Assembly: GCF_003666605.1 (NCBI RefSeq)
Contig: NZ_RCIV01000003.1
Location: 108,534-172,533, forward strand
DNA from: Propionibacterium australiense
GTDB lineage: Bacteria; Actinomycetota; Actinomycetes; Propionibacteriales; Propionibacteriaceae
DNA: 64,000 bases
Direction: 5' to 3'
Shown: piece after piece, positions 1 to 9,255 of the stretch
Layout of the letters: every line of letters starts with the position of its first letter
How positions within the stretch are numbered: the stretch's first letter is position 1
The notes under the pieces: generated by a model
What the model saw: the letters and a program-made list of their open reading frames with translations, nothing else
Told to the model about the DNA's origin: nothing
Databases searched by the model: none
Program-made: the position numbers and the translations under genes

Positions 1-810
1 GATGTGCATGGCCGTCGAGGCCTCCAGCCCGCCGGTGCGATAGCACATGAGGCAGGCGGCGACGCCGAACCCGAAGTAGAAGATGTTGAGCCACGGGTCC
101 TGGGCGCCATGGGCCAGCATGAAGAAGAAGGAGCTGACGACGCAGCCGGTGACGGCCGAGACGAGGCCGAGTGTCCGCGTGTGCTGCGGGAAGCAGCTGG
201 CCACGAGGCGGTTGATGCCGCCGCGGAAGAACCACTCCTCGCCGGCGCACTGGATGGGCGTGGTGAGCAGCACGCCCAGCAGGAGGACGACCGTGTTCTC
301 GTTGACGGACAGCTCCCCCATTCCCTCGTCCGAGAGGACCACGGAGAGCGTGATGAAGACGCCCCAGAGCGGCAGGAACATGAGCAGGCAGCCGCCGAAC
401 CAGCGCCAGCGGAAACGCCCCGTCACCGAGTGGACGAAACGGATCGGCTGGGAGTGGATCCGCGCCACGAGCCAGGCGATCGGGATCGAGCAGGCCAGCG
501 CGAGATTGTTCGTGATGAACAGTTCGGGCGTGAAACCGCCGCCGGTCAGGATCTGCTCGAGGTAGTCCTGCACGGCGATGCCCTGTCTGGCGATGGTCGT
601 GGCGATGGCGAGCATGCTGAGGACGAGCGCGGCTGCGAACCACAGCGCACCGGCGACGAGGGCGCCGACGATCGGCCGCCACACCCGCCAGCGCGGTGAA
701 CGCCACAGCCCGTGGTAGCGGACCGGCGTCGTGGGAAGCGCAGGCTCGGGGGGCAGTGGCCAGGGCGCGGGCATGGGCGGGTACACCGTCGGAGGGTAGG
801 CGATGCTCAT
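1..810 (-). CDS. CPBP-family intramembrane metalloprotease (C-terminus outside window)
   Basis: The minus-strand frame is open from ATG at 810 to the window edge (270 codons), so the C-terminus is missing. The N-terminus is proline-rich (MSIAYPPTVYPPMP...) and is followed by several hydrophobic segments, as in a polytopic membrane protein. The CPBP/CAAX-protease signature is visible: EEWFFRGG near residues 190-197 (the EExxxR motif) and FFMLAHG near 228-234 (the FxxxH motif). These give the glutamate and histidine ligands expected of this glutamic/metallo intramembrane protease family. In actinobacteria the family is mostly of unknown substrate. It points away from folC. The family call rests on these two motifs and the topology. 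Confidence 0.8.
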   Translation of the reverse strand, partial: MSIAYPPTVYPPMPAPWPLPPEPALPTTPVRYHGLWRSPRWRVWRPIVGALVAGALWFAAALVLSMLAIATTIARQGIAVQDYLEQILTGGGFTPELFITNNLALACSIPIAWLVARIHSQPIRFVHSVTGRFRWRWFGGCLLMFLPLWGVFITLSVVLSDEGMGELSVNENTVVLLLGVLLTTPIQCAGEEWFFRGGINRLVASCFPQHTRTLGLVSAVTGCVVSSFFFMLAHGAQDPWLNIFYFGFGVAACLMCYRTGGLEASTAMHI

Positions 811-887
811 GACGCCACCCTAACGACTCGGCGCACGCCGCGGGGGCCGTCCACGACCCAGCTGGCCCGGGCGGCCCCGGGCGTCGG

Positions 888-2303
888 CTATCGGATGCCG
901 TCCGGGTCGTCGGCGACGGACATGGTGAGCGGGACGGCCCCCTCGCCGGTGGTGTCGTCGGCGAGGATGTCGCGCGCCTCGCCGGCCAGGTGCACCGAGC
1001 CGATGACGAGCACACCGGCTTCCTCGCCTGCCCCCCGGGCGAGGGTCATGGCCTTGTTGAGCGCCTCCGCGGTGTCCTGGGCGGTGTGCACGCGGGCCCG
1101 GCCGAACGATCCGACGGCGGCCTGGGCGAGGTCCGCGACGCCCATGGCGCGCGGGCTGCCGCGGACGGCGGTGACGACGACCTGGTCGAGTTCGGCGGCG
1201 AGCAGGTCCAGCACGGCGTCGACCTGCTTGTCGGCCATCATGGCGAGCACGCCGACAACGGGTTGCATCGCGAAGGCCTCGCGCAGGCCGGCCAGGGTGG
1301 CGCGCACGCCGTGCGGGTTGTGGGCGGTGTCGAGCACGACGAGCGGGTCGTGGTGGATCGCCTCCAGCCGACCGGGAGCCCGGACGTTGGCCAGCCCCTC
1401 GGCGAGGACCGCTGGTTCGACGGCGCGCCCGCCGCAGAACGCCTCGACGGCGGCGACGGCAACGGCGGCGTTGTGGGCCATGTGGGCGCCGTGCAGGGGC
1501 AGGAAGAGATCCCCGACCGGCCCGCCCGTGCCCTCGAGCCGCAGCAGCTGACCGCCGACGGCCGGCTGCCGGTCGAGCAGGGCGAAGTCGGGTCCCTCGC
1601 GCACCATCGTCGCCCCCACCTGGGCGCAGTGCCGGGACAGGGCTGCTGCCGCCTCGGGCAGCTGGCCGGCCAGCACCGCGGTCGCCCCGGGCTTGATGAT
1701 CCCGGCCTTCTCGGCGGCGATCTCGCCGATCGTGCCGCCGAGGTACTGCATGTGGTCCAGGTCAACAGGCCCGACGACCCCGACCTGGGCGTCGGCCACA
1801 TTGGTGGCGTCCCAGCGCCCGCCCATGCCGACCTCCATGATCGCCACGTCGACGGGCGCGTCGGCGAATGCCGCATAGGCCATGGCGACCATGGCCTCGA
1901 AGAAGGTGAGGGCGATGCCATCGATCCGCTCGGCGTCGACCATGCCGACCATGGGGCTGATCTGCTCCCAGAGTTCGTCGAAACGGGCCGCCTCGATCGG
2001 GGAGCCGTCGATGCAGATGCGTTCGGTGATGTCCTGCAGGTGCGGGGAGCTGAAACGTCCGGTGCGCAGGCCCATTGAGCGCAGGAGGGCGTCGATGATG
2101 GCCGCGGTGCTGCCCTTGCCGTTGGTGCCGGTGACGGCGATCACCGGGCAGGCGTCCTGCGGCGAGCCGAGCAGCTCGCACAGCGCCTCGATGCGCGCCA
2201 GGGTGGGGCCGATGCGATGCTCGGGCCACCGCGAGGTGAGGGACTCGACGATACGGGCGTGGCCGGACGGGGGACCGGGATTCTTCTCAGGTGTGCTGGT
2301 CAT
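888..2303 (-). CDS. folC: Dihydrofolate synthase / folylpolyglutamate synthase
   Basis: Bifunctional Mur-ligase-like enzyme that adds glutamate to dihydropteroate and then to reduced folates in the cytoplasm. The ATP-binding P-loop TGTNGKGS lies near residue 60, followed by the Mur-ligase-type central domain (GMGGRWDATNV) and the C-terminal domain starting around LDTAHNPHG, a typical FolC motif. About 471 residues, normal for the family. ATG at 2303 is taken as the start; an upstream in-frame TTG at 2312 is possible, and neither has a strong Shine-Dalgarno sequence. The gene is divergent from the DsbA-like gene at 2437, so the 133 bp between them should hold both promoters. Confidence 0.93.
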   Translation of the reverse strand: MTSTPEKNPGPPSGHARIVESLTSRWPEHRIGPTLARIEALCELLGSPQDACPVIAVTGTNGKGSTAAIIDALLRSMGLRTGRFSSPHLQDITERICIDGSPIEAARFDELWEQISPMVGMVDAERIDGIALTFFEAMVAMAYAAFADAPVDVAIMEVGMGGRWDATNVADAQVGVVGPVDLDHMQYLGGTIGEIAAEKAGIIKPGATAVLAGQLPEAAAALSRHCAQVGATMVREGPDFALLDRQPAVGGQLLRLEGTGGPVGDLFLPLHGAHMAHNAAVAVAAVEAFCGGRAVEPAVLAEGLANVRAPGRLEAIHHDPLVVLDTAHNPHGVRATLAGLREAFAMQPVVGVLAMMADKQVDAVLDLLAAELDQVVVTAVRGSPRAMGVADLAQAAVGSFGRARVHTAQDTAEALNKAMTLARGAGEEAGVLVIGSVHLAGEARDILADDTTGEGAVPLTMSVADDPDGIR

Positions 2304-2436
2304 CGCGCTCAAGACTAGTTGCGGATCCTGACCCGGTGTCCCGCCGAGCTCCGAGCGGGCGGAACGCGCCCGGACCCCGGGTAGACTTCCCTAGCAGTCC
2401 GGACACGGACCAGGACGCTCGAGCCGGAAGGTTGAC

Positions 2437-3282
2437 ATGGCCTCGAAGAACTCAGGCAGGAAACAGGCCCCCCCTGGCGGTGCGGGCACGAGCCGCCGAG
2501 AGGCGCTGCGTCAGGCCCAGGCCGCGCAGGCCGCTCACCAGAGGCGGGTGCGCATGGCCCTCATCATCGTGTGCGCCGTCGCCATCATCGCGGTGATCGT
2601 CGTCGTGGCGCTCGGCGCCACCGGACGGCTCAGCCCTGGCAAGGACGAGCCGACCGCGACGAACCTGGGCGAGCAGATCACCCCGCCGCACGCGAACGAC
2701 GACGGCAGCGGCATCCTCTCGCCGCTCAACACGAGCGACTCGGCCCCGACCCTGGTCGTCTACGAGGACTACCAGTGCCCGATCTGCCAGACCTACGAGC
2801 AGCAGCTCGGCCCGGTCTTCCGTTCGCTGGCCGCCAGCGGGAAGATCCGGATCGAGTACCGCACCCGCATCTTCCTCGACCGCAACCTGGAGCAGGTGAA
2901 CGCGGCCAACGGCACCCCGGAGTCCTCCAAGCGTGCCGCGATGGCGGCGGTCTGCGCCGACGAGGTCGGCAGGTTCCAGGAGTACCACGACGCCGCCTAC
3001 GCCGCCGCGCCCGCGCAGGAGGGCGACGGCTACCCCGTCCAGCAGCTGCGTGAGGAGATCGCCGAGGCGGCCGGCATCACCGGCGACGACCTGACGAGGT
3101 TCCAGAGCTGCGTCGACCAGAACCAGGCGCAGTCCTTCGTGGAGAACGTCGAGCAGGCCGGCATGGACGCCGGTGTCACCGCGACCCCGACCTTCCAGGT
3201 CAACGGGAACCCGGTGTCGTTCCAGGGCGTCGACATCAAGAGCGAGGAGTCGGTGCTGGAGGCCATCAGGGCCGCAGCCTGA
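2437..3282 (+). CDS. Membrane-anchored DsbA-like thioredoxin-fold protein
   Basis: 281 residues. A basic cytoplasmic tail (about 1-45) is followed by one strongly hydrophobic segment (about 48-66, ALIIVCAVAIIAVIVVVALG) and an extracytoplasmic thioredoxin-fold domain. The redox motif CPIC (YEDYQCPICQTYE) and the cis-proline region TATPTFQVNG are both present, so the active site looks intact. This architecture matches actinobacterial DsbA family proteins that form or reshuffle disulfides in secreted proteins. GGAAGG precedes the ATG at good spacing. A strong hairpin follows the gene, so it is probably monocistronic. The partner (VKOR or DsbB) is not visible here. Confidence 0.85.
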   Translation: MASKNSGRKQAPPGGAGTSRREALRQAQAAQAAHQRRVRMALIIVCAVAIIAVIVVVALGATGRLSPGKDEPTATNLGEQITPPHANDDGSGILSPLNTSDSAPTLVVYEDYQCPICQTYEQQLGPVFRSLAASGKIRIEYRTRIFLDRNLEQVNAANGTPESSKRAAMAAVCADEVGRFQEYHDAAYAAAPAQEGDGYPVQQLREEIAEAAGITGDDLTRFQSCVDQNQAQSFVENVEQAGMDAGVTATPTFQVNGNPVSFQGVDIKSEESVLEAIRAAA

Positions 3283-3305
3283 GCCGCTCCCCCGCTTCCC
3301 AACCA

Positions 3306-3340
3306 GCCGAGCCCCCACCCCTCCCGGGCGGGGGCTCGGC
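3306..3340 (+). terminator. Hairpin terminator after the DsbA-like gene
   Basis: An 11-bp perfect GC-rich stem (GCCGAGCCCCC / GGGGGCTCGGC) with a 13-nt loop starts 24 bp after the stop codon. There is no strong T-tract, as is common in high-GC actinobacteria. Confidence 0.7.
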
Positions 3341-3410
3341 GCCGCCCGCCCCTGTCCGCGGCTCCGCGTGACGGGTCGGGCCGCGGTGACCGATTAGTAG
3401 GATGTCCCCC

Positions 3411-6011
3411 ATGACTGCCACATCCGCACCGACGACACCCGCTTCGACCGCCCAGGGCTGGCGGGTACCCGATCGTCCGGTGCTCGAGGGGCTCGAGGAC
3501 AAGTGGTCGGCGGCCTGGGAGGCCGACCAGCTGTACGCGTTCACGCGCCCCCGCGACCGTCGCCAGGTGTTCAGCATCGACACGCCCCCGCCCACCGTCT
3601 CGGGCTCGTTGCACGTCGGCCACGTGTTCAGCTACACCCACACCGACGTCGTGGCCCGCTACCAGCGCATGATGGGCAAGCACGTCTTCTACCCGATGGG
3701 CTGGGACGACAACGGCCTGCCCACCGAACGCCGCGTCCAGAACTACTTCGGCGTGCGCTGCGACCCGTCGACCCCCTACGATCCCGACTTCGAGCCCCCG
3801 GCCAGACCCGACCCGAAGAAGCAGGTGGCGATCAGCCGCCGCAACTTCGTCGAGCTGTGCCACCGCCTCACCGTGGTGGACGAGGAGGCGTTCGCCGATC
3901 TGTGGCGCAAGGTCGGCCTGTCGGTCGACTGGAACCAGCTGTACACGACGATCGGCACCGAGACGCAGCGCATCTCGCAGCTGGCCTTCCTGCGCAACTA
4001 CGAGCGCGGCGAGGCCTACATGAGCGAGGCCCCCACCATGTGGGACGTCACCTTCCAGACCGCCGTCGCCCAGGCCGAGCTCGAGGCCCGCGACTACCCC
4101 GGCGCCTACCACCGGCTGGGCTTCCACGCCAAGGACGGCACCGACGTCTTCATCGAGACGACCCGCCCCGAGCTGCTCGTCTCGTGCTGCGCCCTCATCG
4201 CCCACCCGGACGACGACCGCTACCGGCATCTGTTCGGTCAGACGGTCACCACGCCCGTCTTCGGCGTCGAGGTGCCGGTCCTGGCGCACCCGACAGCCGA
4301 GATGGACAAGGGCGCCGGCATCGCCATGTGCTGCACCTTCGGCGACCTCACCGACGTCCAGTGGTGGCGCGAGCTGAACCTGCCCACGCGCACGGTGATC
4401 GGCCGCGACGGCCGCCTGCAGCGCGAGCGGCCCGACTGGCTGCCCGATCCGTCCTTCTACGAGGCCGAGCTGGCCGGCAAGACCGTCTTCAGCGCCCGCG
4501 CCGCCATGGTCGCCAGGCTCCAGGCCACCGGCGAGATGGTCGGCGAGCCGAAACCGACCCAGCGCATGGCCAACTTCTACGAGAAGGGCGACAAGCCCCT
4601 CGAGATCGTCTCGACCCGCCAGTGGTACATCGCCAACGGCGGCCGTGACGAGGCCCTCAAGGCCCGCCTGCTGTCCCGCGGCGAGCAGATCGACTTCGTG
4701 CCCGATCACATGAGGTTCCGCTACTCGAACTGGGTCGAGGGCCTCAACGGCGACTGGCTCATCAGCCGCCAGCGCTTCTTCGGCATCCCCTTCCCCGTCT
4801 GGTACCGGCTCGACGCGAACGGTGACCCCGACTACGCCGAGCCGATCATGGCGGCCCCCGAGACCCTGCCCGTCGACCCGAGTTCGGACTGCCCGCCCGG
4901 CTTCGACCCGGGCCAGCGCGGCGTCCCCGGCGGTTTCATGGCCGATCCCGACGTCATGGACACCTGGGCCACCAGCTCGCTGACACCCGAGATCGTCTGC
5001 GGCTGGGAGCGCGACCCCGAGCTGTTCGGGCTGACCTTCCCGATGGACATGGCCCCGCAGGCCCACGACATCATCCGCACCTGGCTGTTCAGCCGCGTCG
5101 TGCGCGCCGACTTCGAGTTCGGCACCGTGCCGTGGCGCCGCGCCACGGTCTCGGGTTTCGTCGTCGACCCGGACCGCAAGAAGATGAGCAAGTCGAGGGG
5201 CAATGTCATCGTGCCCACCGACATCATCGACAAGTACGGCGCGGACGCCGTGCGCTGGCGCGCAGCGATGGCCCGCCCGGGCATGGACTCCCCCTTCGAC
5301 GAACGCCAGATGAAGGTCGGCCGCCGGCTCGCCATGAAGGTGCTCAACGCCAGCCGGTTCGTCCTCGGCATGGGCGCCCCGACCGGCCCCGAGGCCATCA
5401 CCGAGCCCGTCGACCTGGCCGAGCTCGCCGTGCTCCGCGAGGTCGTCGACAAGGCCGGCCGGGCGCTGGCCGAGTTCGACTACACGACGGCGCTCGAGGC
5501 CACCGAGAGCTTCTTCTGGAGCTTCTGCGACGACTACCTCGAACTCGTCAAGGAACGCGCCTACGGCGCCCGCGGCGAGCAGGCCGCCGCCTCGGCGAAT
5601 GCGAGCCTGCAACTGGCCCTGTCGGTCGTCCTGCGGCTGCTGGCCCCGTTCATGCCGTTCGTCACCGAGGAGGTCTGGAGCTGGTGGCAGGACGGTTCGG
5701 TGCACACGGCCGCCTGGCCCGCCGTCGAGGAGCTGCCCGCCGGCGGTGACGTCTCGCTGGTCGCCGACATGGCCGCCGCCCTCATCCTGGTGCGCGGCGC
5801 CAAGTCCGACGCCAAGGTCTCCATGCGGACCCCCATCGAGGCCATCACCGTGACGGGCCCGGCCTCCTCGATCGCCAACCTCGCCCTCATCGCAGACGAC
5901 CTGTCGGCCGTCGGCCACATCGCGTGTCCGATCGCCTTCGTCGAGGGCGGCGAGACCGTCACCGCCGAGATCGCCCTGGGTGAGCCCCCGGCGAAGAAAC
6001 CGCGCGGCTGA
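3411..6011 (+). CDS. valS: Valine--tRNA ligase
   Basis: Class Ia aminoacyl-tRNA synthetase charging tRNA-Val in the cytoplasm. About 866 residues. The HIGH-type signature is [13 protein letters not shown] (around residues 65-78) and the KMSKS loop is KKMSKSRGN near residue 590. The CP1 editing insertion (around ETTRPELL) and the anticodon-binding domain are in the expected order. ATG at 3411 is preferred because AGGA lies about 8 nt upstream; an in-frame ATG at 3402 has no usable spacing. It stands alone between the terminator and a convergent HAD gene. Confidence 0.97.
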   Translation: MTATSAPTTPASTAQGWRVPDRPVLEGLEDKWSAAWEADQLYAFTRPRDRRQVFSIDTPPPTVSGSLHVGHVFSYTHTDVVARYQRMMGKHVFYPMGWDDNGLPTERRVQNYFGVRCDPSTPYDPDFEPPARPDPKKQVAISRRNFVELCHRLTVVDEEAFADLWRKVGLSVDWNQLYTTIGTETQRISQLAFLRNYERGEAYMSEAPTMWDVTFQTAVAQAELEARDYPGAYHRLGFHAKDGTDVFIETTRPELLVSCCALIAHPDDDRYRHLFGQTVTTPVFGVEVPVLAHPTAEMDKGAGIAMCCTFGDLTDVQWWRELNLPTRTVIGRDGRLQRERPDWLPDPSFYEAELAGKTVFSARAAMVARLQATGEMVGEPKPTQRMANFYEKGDKPLEIVSTRQWYIANGGRDEALKARLLSRGEQIDFVPDHMRFRYSNWVEGLNGDWLISRQRFFGIPFPVWYRLDANGDPDYAEPIMAAPETLPVDPSSDCPPGFDPGQRGVPGGFMADPDVMDTWATSSLTPEIVCGWERDPELFGLTFPMDMAPQAHDIIRTWLFSRVVRADFEFGTVPWRRATVSGFVVDPDRKKMSKSRGNVIVPTDIIDKYGADAVRWRAAMARPGMDSPFDERQMKVGRRLAMKVLNASRFVLGMGAPTGPEAITEPVDLAELAVLREVVDKAGRALAEFDYTTALEATESFFWSFCDDYLELVKERAYGARGEQAAASANASLQLALSVVLRLLAPFMPFVTEEVWSWWQDGSVHTAAWPAVEELPAGGDVSLVADMAAALILVRGAKSDAKVSMRTPIEAITVTGPASSIANLALIADDLSAVGHIACPIAFVEGGETVTAEIALGEPPAKKPRG

Positions 6012-6044
6012 CGCAGCCGTCACGGGGCGGCCGCCGGGAAACCC

Positions 6045-6779
6045 TCAGGTCCCGGCGGGCTCGAGGAGCAGCTGGTCGAGCGAGACGACGGCCGGCTGGT
6101 CCGCCGACGCCTGGCCACGGCCGGCCCGGTCGAGCCAGAAGGACTGCATGCCCACCCGGCTCGCGCCCCTGGCGTCGCGCAGGTGGTCGTCGACGTAACC
6201 GACCAGGGCGGGCGCCGAACCGAGCCGCGCACACACCGCGCGGTACGCGGCGGGATCGGGTTTGCCGACACCGAGCTGGTCGGAGGAGAAGACCCCGGCG
6301 AAACGGCCCTCCAGGCCGAGCCTGCGGACCTTCATCACGGTCATCTGCTGGGCCGAGTTCGACAGCACCGCCACGGGGATGCCCGCCGCGTCGGCACGGT
6401 CGATGAGCCCCAGCGCGTCGGGCCACGGGGTGCACGCCTCGGCGAAGGCGCGTCGGTAGATCAGTTCGAAGTGGCGCAGGCGCTCGTCGTCGATCCGCTC
6501 GCCGAGGCCGGCCGCCAGGTCCGTCAGGCGTCCGCGCCGCATCGTCTCGAAATCGATCTCGCCCCTGGTGAACCGATCGAACCATCCGGCGCTGTCGGCC
6601 ACGTAGTCCTCGATGCGCCGGGAGCGGTCCTGCTCGTCGAGCCGGGGCCACAGCGCATTGGTCGCCTGACGCAGACCGGCGCGCATGGCCCGGCCCGTCT
6701 TGTTGATGGTGTCGTCCATGTCGAGGACGAGCGCGGCGACACGCAGCACCGGTCGGCGGCGGTCGACAGCAGCGGGCAC
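6045..6779 (-). CDS. HAD-superfamily hydrolase
   Basis: 244 residues from a GTG start. All four HAD motifs can be read: motif I LDMDDT (nucleophile and acid/base aspartates), motif II VLSNS, motif III lysine in VGKPDP, and motif IV VDDH. The helical cap between motifs I and II is of C1 type, as in phosphoglycolate phosphatase or haloacid dehalogenase relatives. The substrate cannot be told from sequence. It lies convergent to valS and downstream of the acetoin-type operon, from which a hairpin separates it. Confidence 0.8.
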   Translation of the reverse strand: MPAAVDRRRPVLRVAALVLDMDDTINKTGRAMRAGLRQATNALWPRLDEQDRSRRIEDYVADSAGWFDRFTRGEIDFETMRRGRLTDLAAGLGERIDDERLRHFELIYRRAFAEACTPWPDALGLIDRADAAGIPVAVLSNSAQQMTVMKVRRLGLEGRFAGVFSSDQLGVGKPDPAAYRAVCARLGSAPALVGYVDDHLRDARGASRVGMQSFWLDRAGRGQASADQPAVVSLDQLLLEPAGT

Positions 6780-6871
6780 ACGACCAGCATAGGGGCAGGC
6801 CGCGTGACGAGAACCCCCGAGGCGCCGGTGTCGACGCCGTGCCCGGTCGTGCTCCTGCGATGAGAGGGCCT

Positions 6872-6897
6872 GTGGGGGCGCCCGGGAGCGCCCCCAC
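6872..6897 (-). terminator. Hairpin terminator of the acetoin dehydrogenase-type operon
   Basis: A 10-bp perfect stem (GTGGGGGCGC / GCGCCCCCAC) with a 6-nt loop lies 17 bp beyond the stop of the lipoyl-protein gene. It marks the end of the transcript from acoX to the lipoyl gene and shows that no further E2 coding sequence follows. Confidence 0.75.
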
Positions 6898-6914
6898 GGA
6901 TGGCTGCTGATCGA

Positions 6915-7202
6915 TCAGCCGTGCTGTGCGATGAATGCCTCGATCTCGGCATCGGGGGTGTCCGCGTCGGCGATGACGCCGAGCAGCGCACCGACCTCGT
7001 AGCTCTGGCCCGGCTCGGCGATGAGCCGGCGGATGACCCCGGCCGCGGGCGAGGGCAGCTCGCCCTCGATCTTGTCACTGGAGATGCCGCCGAGGTTGTC
7101 CTCGACCGCGACGGTGTCGCCCTCGGCGACGTTCCACTCGGTGAACTCGCCCTCCTGCATGGTCATGCCCCACTTGGGCATGGTGATCGCTGTGATGGCC
7201 AT
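6915..7202 (-). CDS. Free-standing lipoyl-domain protein
   Basis: 95 residues that form one biotinyl/lipoyl domain: MPKWGMTMQEGEFTEW at the start and ISSDKIEGELPSPAAG around the lipoylated lysine (the DK turn, near residue 44). The protein stops where the E2 linker and peripheral-subunit-binding domain would begin in an acetoin or pyruvate dehydrogenase E2, so it carries only the swinging arm. GGGAGC precedes the ATG, and the gene starts 9 bp after the E1 beta stop, so it is the last gene of the operon. It probably accepts the acyl group from the neighbouring E1 and must work with an E2 core or a dedicated acyltransferase encoded elsewhere. Whether it is an ancestral truncation or a functional carrier is unknown. 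Confidence 0.85.
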   Translation of the reverse strand: MAITAITMPKWGMTMQEGEFTEWNVAEGDTVAVEDNLGGISSDKIEGELPSPAAGVIRRLIAEPGQSYEVGALLGVIADADTPDAEIEAFIAQHG

Positions 7203-7211
7203 GTCTGCTCC

Positions 7212-8225
7212 CTATGCGTCGACTGGTTCCAGGGTGGTGCGGATCGCGGCGGCGATCTCGTCGGGGCCGGGCAGGTAGGCCTGCTCCAGCACCTGCGCGA
7301 ACGGCACCGGGGTGTGCGGCGGGGTGACCAGCCCGATCGGCGCCTGCAGCCGCGGGCCGCGGGTGGCGACGAGGCTCACCAGGTCGGCGCCCATGCCGCA
7401 GCGCGGGTTGCCCTCGTCCACGACCACGCAGCGCCCGGTCCTCGTGACGGAGGCGAGGATCGTCGCCTCGTCGAGCGGGGATGTGGTGCGCGGGTCGACG
7501 ACCTCGACCTCGATGCCCTCGCCATGGAGCGCCTCGGCCGCCCGTTGCGCCCTCGGCACCATCTGCCCCAGCGCGACGACCGTCGCGTCGGTGCCCTCGC
7601 GCACGACGTTGGCCTGGCCGAGCGGTACCTCGTAGGACTCGGTCGGGACCTCGCCGCGCACGCCGTACAGCGCCTTGTGCTCGCAGAAGACGACGGGGTC
7701 GTCGTCGCGGATCGCCGCGGTCAGCAGGCCCTTGGCGTCGTAGGGGCTGCTCGGTACGACGACCTTGAGGCCGGGGACGTTGGTGAAGATGCTGTACAGC
7801 GTCTGGGAGTGCTGGGCGGCGGCGCCGACCCCGGCGCCGTAGCAGGTGCGGACCACCATCGGGGTCCGTGCCTTGCCGCCGAACATGTAGCGGAACTTCG
7901 CGGCCTGGTTGAAGATCTGGTCGAAGCAGACCCCGAGGAAGTCGATGAACATGAGTTCTGCCACGGGGCGCAGCCCGCTGACCGCGGCGCCGGCCGCGGC
8001 ACCCATGATCGCCGACTCGCTGATCGGGGTGTCCAGGACCCGGTTGGGGAACTTCTCCCACAGTCCCTTGGTGAGGCCGAAGACCCCGCCCCAGGCGTCC
8101 ATGGGCTGGCTGGTCCCGGCACCGCCGGCGACGTCCTCCCCGAACACGACGACCGACGGGTCACGGTCCATCTCCTGGGCGAGGGCCTCGTTGATGGCCT
8201 TCATGTAGCTCAGTGTGCGTGCCAT
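7212..8225 (-). CDS. acoB: Thiamine-diphosphate dehydrogenase E1 beta subunit (acetoin type)
   Basis: 337 residues of transketolase pyrimidine-binding plus C-terminal domains, as in AcoB, PdhB and BkdB. Recognisable blocks are VVFGEDVAGGAG, RVLDTPISE with the conserved glutamate, the potassium/core region ELMFIDFLG, and VDPRTTSPLD in the C-terminal domain. It pairs with the E1 alpha encoded just upstream (16 bp apart) to form the alpha2beta2 enzyme that cleaves the substrate and acylates the lipoyl domain. The acetoin assignment comes from the adjacent acoX and the AcoR-like regulator. A pyruvate or branched-chain 2-oxoacid substrate cannot be excluded from sequence alone. AAGGA precedes the ATG. 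Confidence 0.87.
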   Translation of the reverse strand: MARTLSYMKAINEALAQEMDRDPSVVVFGEDVAGGAGTSQPMDAWGGVFGLTKGLWEKFPNRVLDTPISESAIMGAAAGAAVSGLRPVAELMFIDFLGVCFDQIFNQAAKFRYMFGGKARTPMVVRTCYGAGVGAAAQHSQTLYSIFTNVPGLKVVVPSSPYDAKGLLTAAIRDDDPVVFCEHKALYGVRGEVPTESYEVPLGQANVVREGTDATVVALGQMVPRAQRAAEALHGEGIEVEVVDPRTTSPLDEATILASVTRTGRCVVVDEGNPRCGMGADLVSLVATRGPRLQAPIGLVTPPHTPVPFAQVLEQAYLPGPDEIAAAIRTTLEPVDA

Positions 8226-8241
8226 TTCTGCGTCCTTCCAC

Positions 8242-9225
8242 CTAGTAGGAGACGTACACGTCCTCGGTAAGCGTCTCCAGTCCCGGTTCGGGTGCGGCCT
8301 TGGCCTGCGCCACCGAACGGTCGATCAGCTCACCGACCTCGCGGTCGACGTCCCGGAGCTGCCCGGCATCGAGCAGGCCGGAGGCCGTGACGCGCTGCTC
8401 GAACAGGGTCAGCGGGTCGTGCTCGGCCCTGGCGGTGGGCACCTCGTCGGCGGGACGGTAGGCCTGCTGGTCTCCTTCGAAGTGCCCGTAGTAGCGCACC
8501 GTCTTGCACTCGAGCAGCGACGGACCGCCACCGCCGCGGGCTCGCCCGATGGCCGCCTGGGCCGCCTCGCGCACCTCGAAGTAGTCCTGCCCGTCGACCG
8601 TCATCGCCGGGATGCCGAAGGCGTCCCCGCGCTTGGCCACGTCGATGCCCTTCTGGTGGTACCGGCTCGAGGTCGCCTCGGCGTAACCGTTGTTCTCCAC
8701 CACGAAGACGACCGGCAGGTCCCACACCGAGGCCAGGTTGAGTGATTCCAGGAAGGTGCCCTGGTTCGACCCGCCGTCGCCGGTGAACGAGACGGCCACC
8801 TGGTCGGTTCCGGTGACCTTGGCCTTCAGCCCCGCGCCGCACACCAGCGGCGGGCCGCCACCGACGATGCCGTTGGCGCCGAGCATGCCGACGTCCAGGT
8901 CGGCGATGTGCATCGAACCACCGCGGCCCTTGCACAGCCCGGTCGCCTTGCCGTAGATCTCGGCCATCATGGCCATGACGTCGCATCCCTTCGCGATGGC
9001 ATGGCCGTGCCCCCGGTGAGTGCTGGCGATGTAGTCGTCCTTGGTGAGCAGATCACACACCCCCGTCGCCACGGCCTCCTCCCCCGCGTAGAGATGGACG
9101 AAGCCGGGGATCTCGCCAGTGGAGAACTCCTTGTGCAACCGCTCCTCGAACTCCCGGATCGTCCGCATGGTGCGATAGGCGCCCAGCAGCTCGTCCGGGC
9201 CGATCCCAGTCGTCTGGCTCATCAT
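8242..9225 (-). CDS. acoA: Thiamine-diphosphate dehydrogenase E1 alpha subunit (acetoin type)
   Basis: About 327 residues with the ThDP/Mg-binding motif GDGGSNQGTFLESLN...VENN, the GRGGSMHIAD block and the RGHGH loop typical of 2-oxoacid/acetoin dehydrogenase E1 alpha chains. It carries no E1 beta fusion. A strong GGAGGG sits just before two adjacent ATG codons at 9225 and 9222; the second has the better spacing, and a further in-frame ATG at 9237 lies upstream of the ribosome site. Substrate inference as for the beta subunit. An 18-bp operator-like repeat lies about 53-56 bp upstream inside the end of acoX, so acoA may have its own regulated promoter. Confidence 0.88.
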   Translation of the reverse strand: MMSQTTGIGPDELLGAYRTMRTIREFEERLHKEFSTGEIPGFVHLYAGEEAVATGVCDLLTKDDYIASTHRGHGHAIAKGCDVMAMMAEIYGKATGLCKGRGGSMHIADLDVGMLGANGIVGGGPPLVCGAGLKAKVTGTDQVAVSFTGDGGSNQGTFLESLNLASVWDLPVVFVVENNGYAEATSSRYHQKGIDVAKRGDAFGIPAMTVDGQDYFEVREAAQAAIGRARGGGGPSLLECKTVRYYGHFEGDQQAYRPADEVPTARAEHDPLTLFEQRVTASGLLDAGQLRDVDREVGELIDRSVAQAKAAPEPGLETLTEDVYVSY

Positions 9226-9255
9226 GACTCCCTCCATTGGGTTGATGTCTCGAGG

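Noticed and set aside
3030..6023. Minus-strand frame of almost 1000 codons opposite valS
   Set aside because: Antisense shadow of valS and of the end of the DsbA-like gene, low-complexity translation rich in G, A, R, D and no domain signature.
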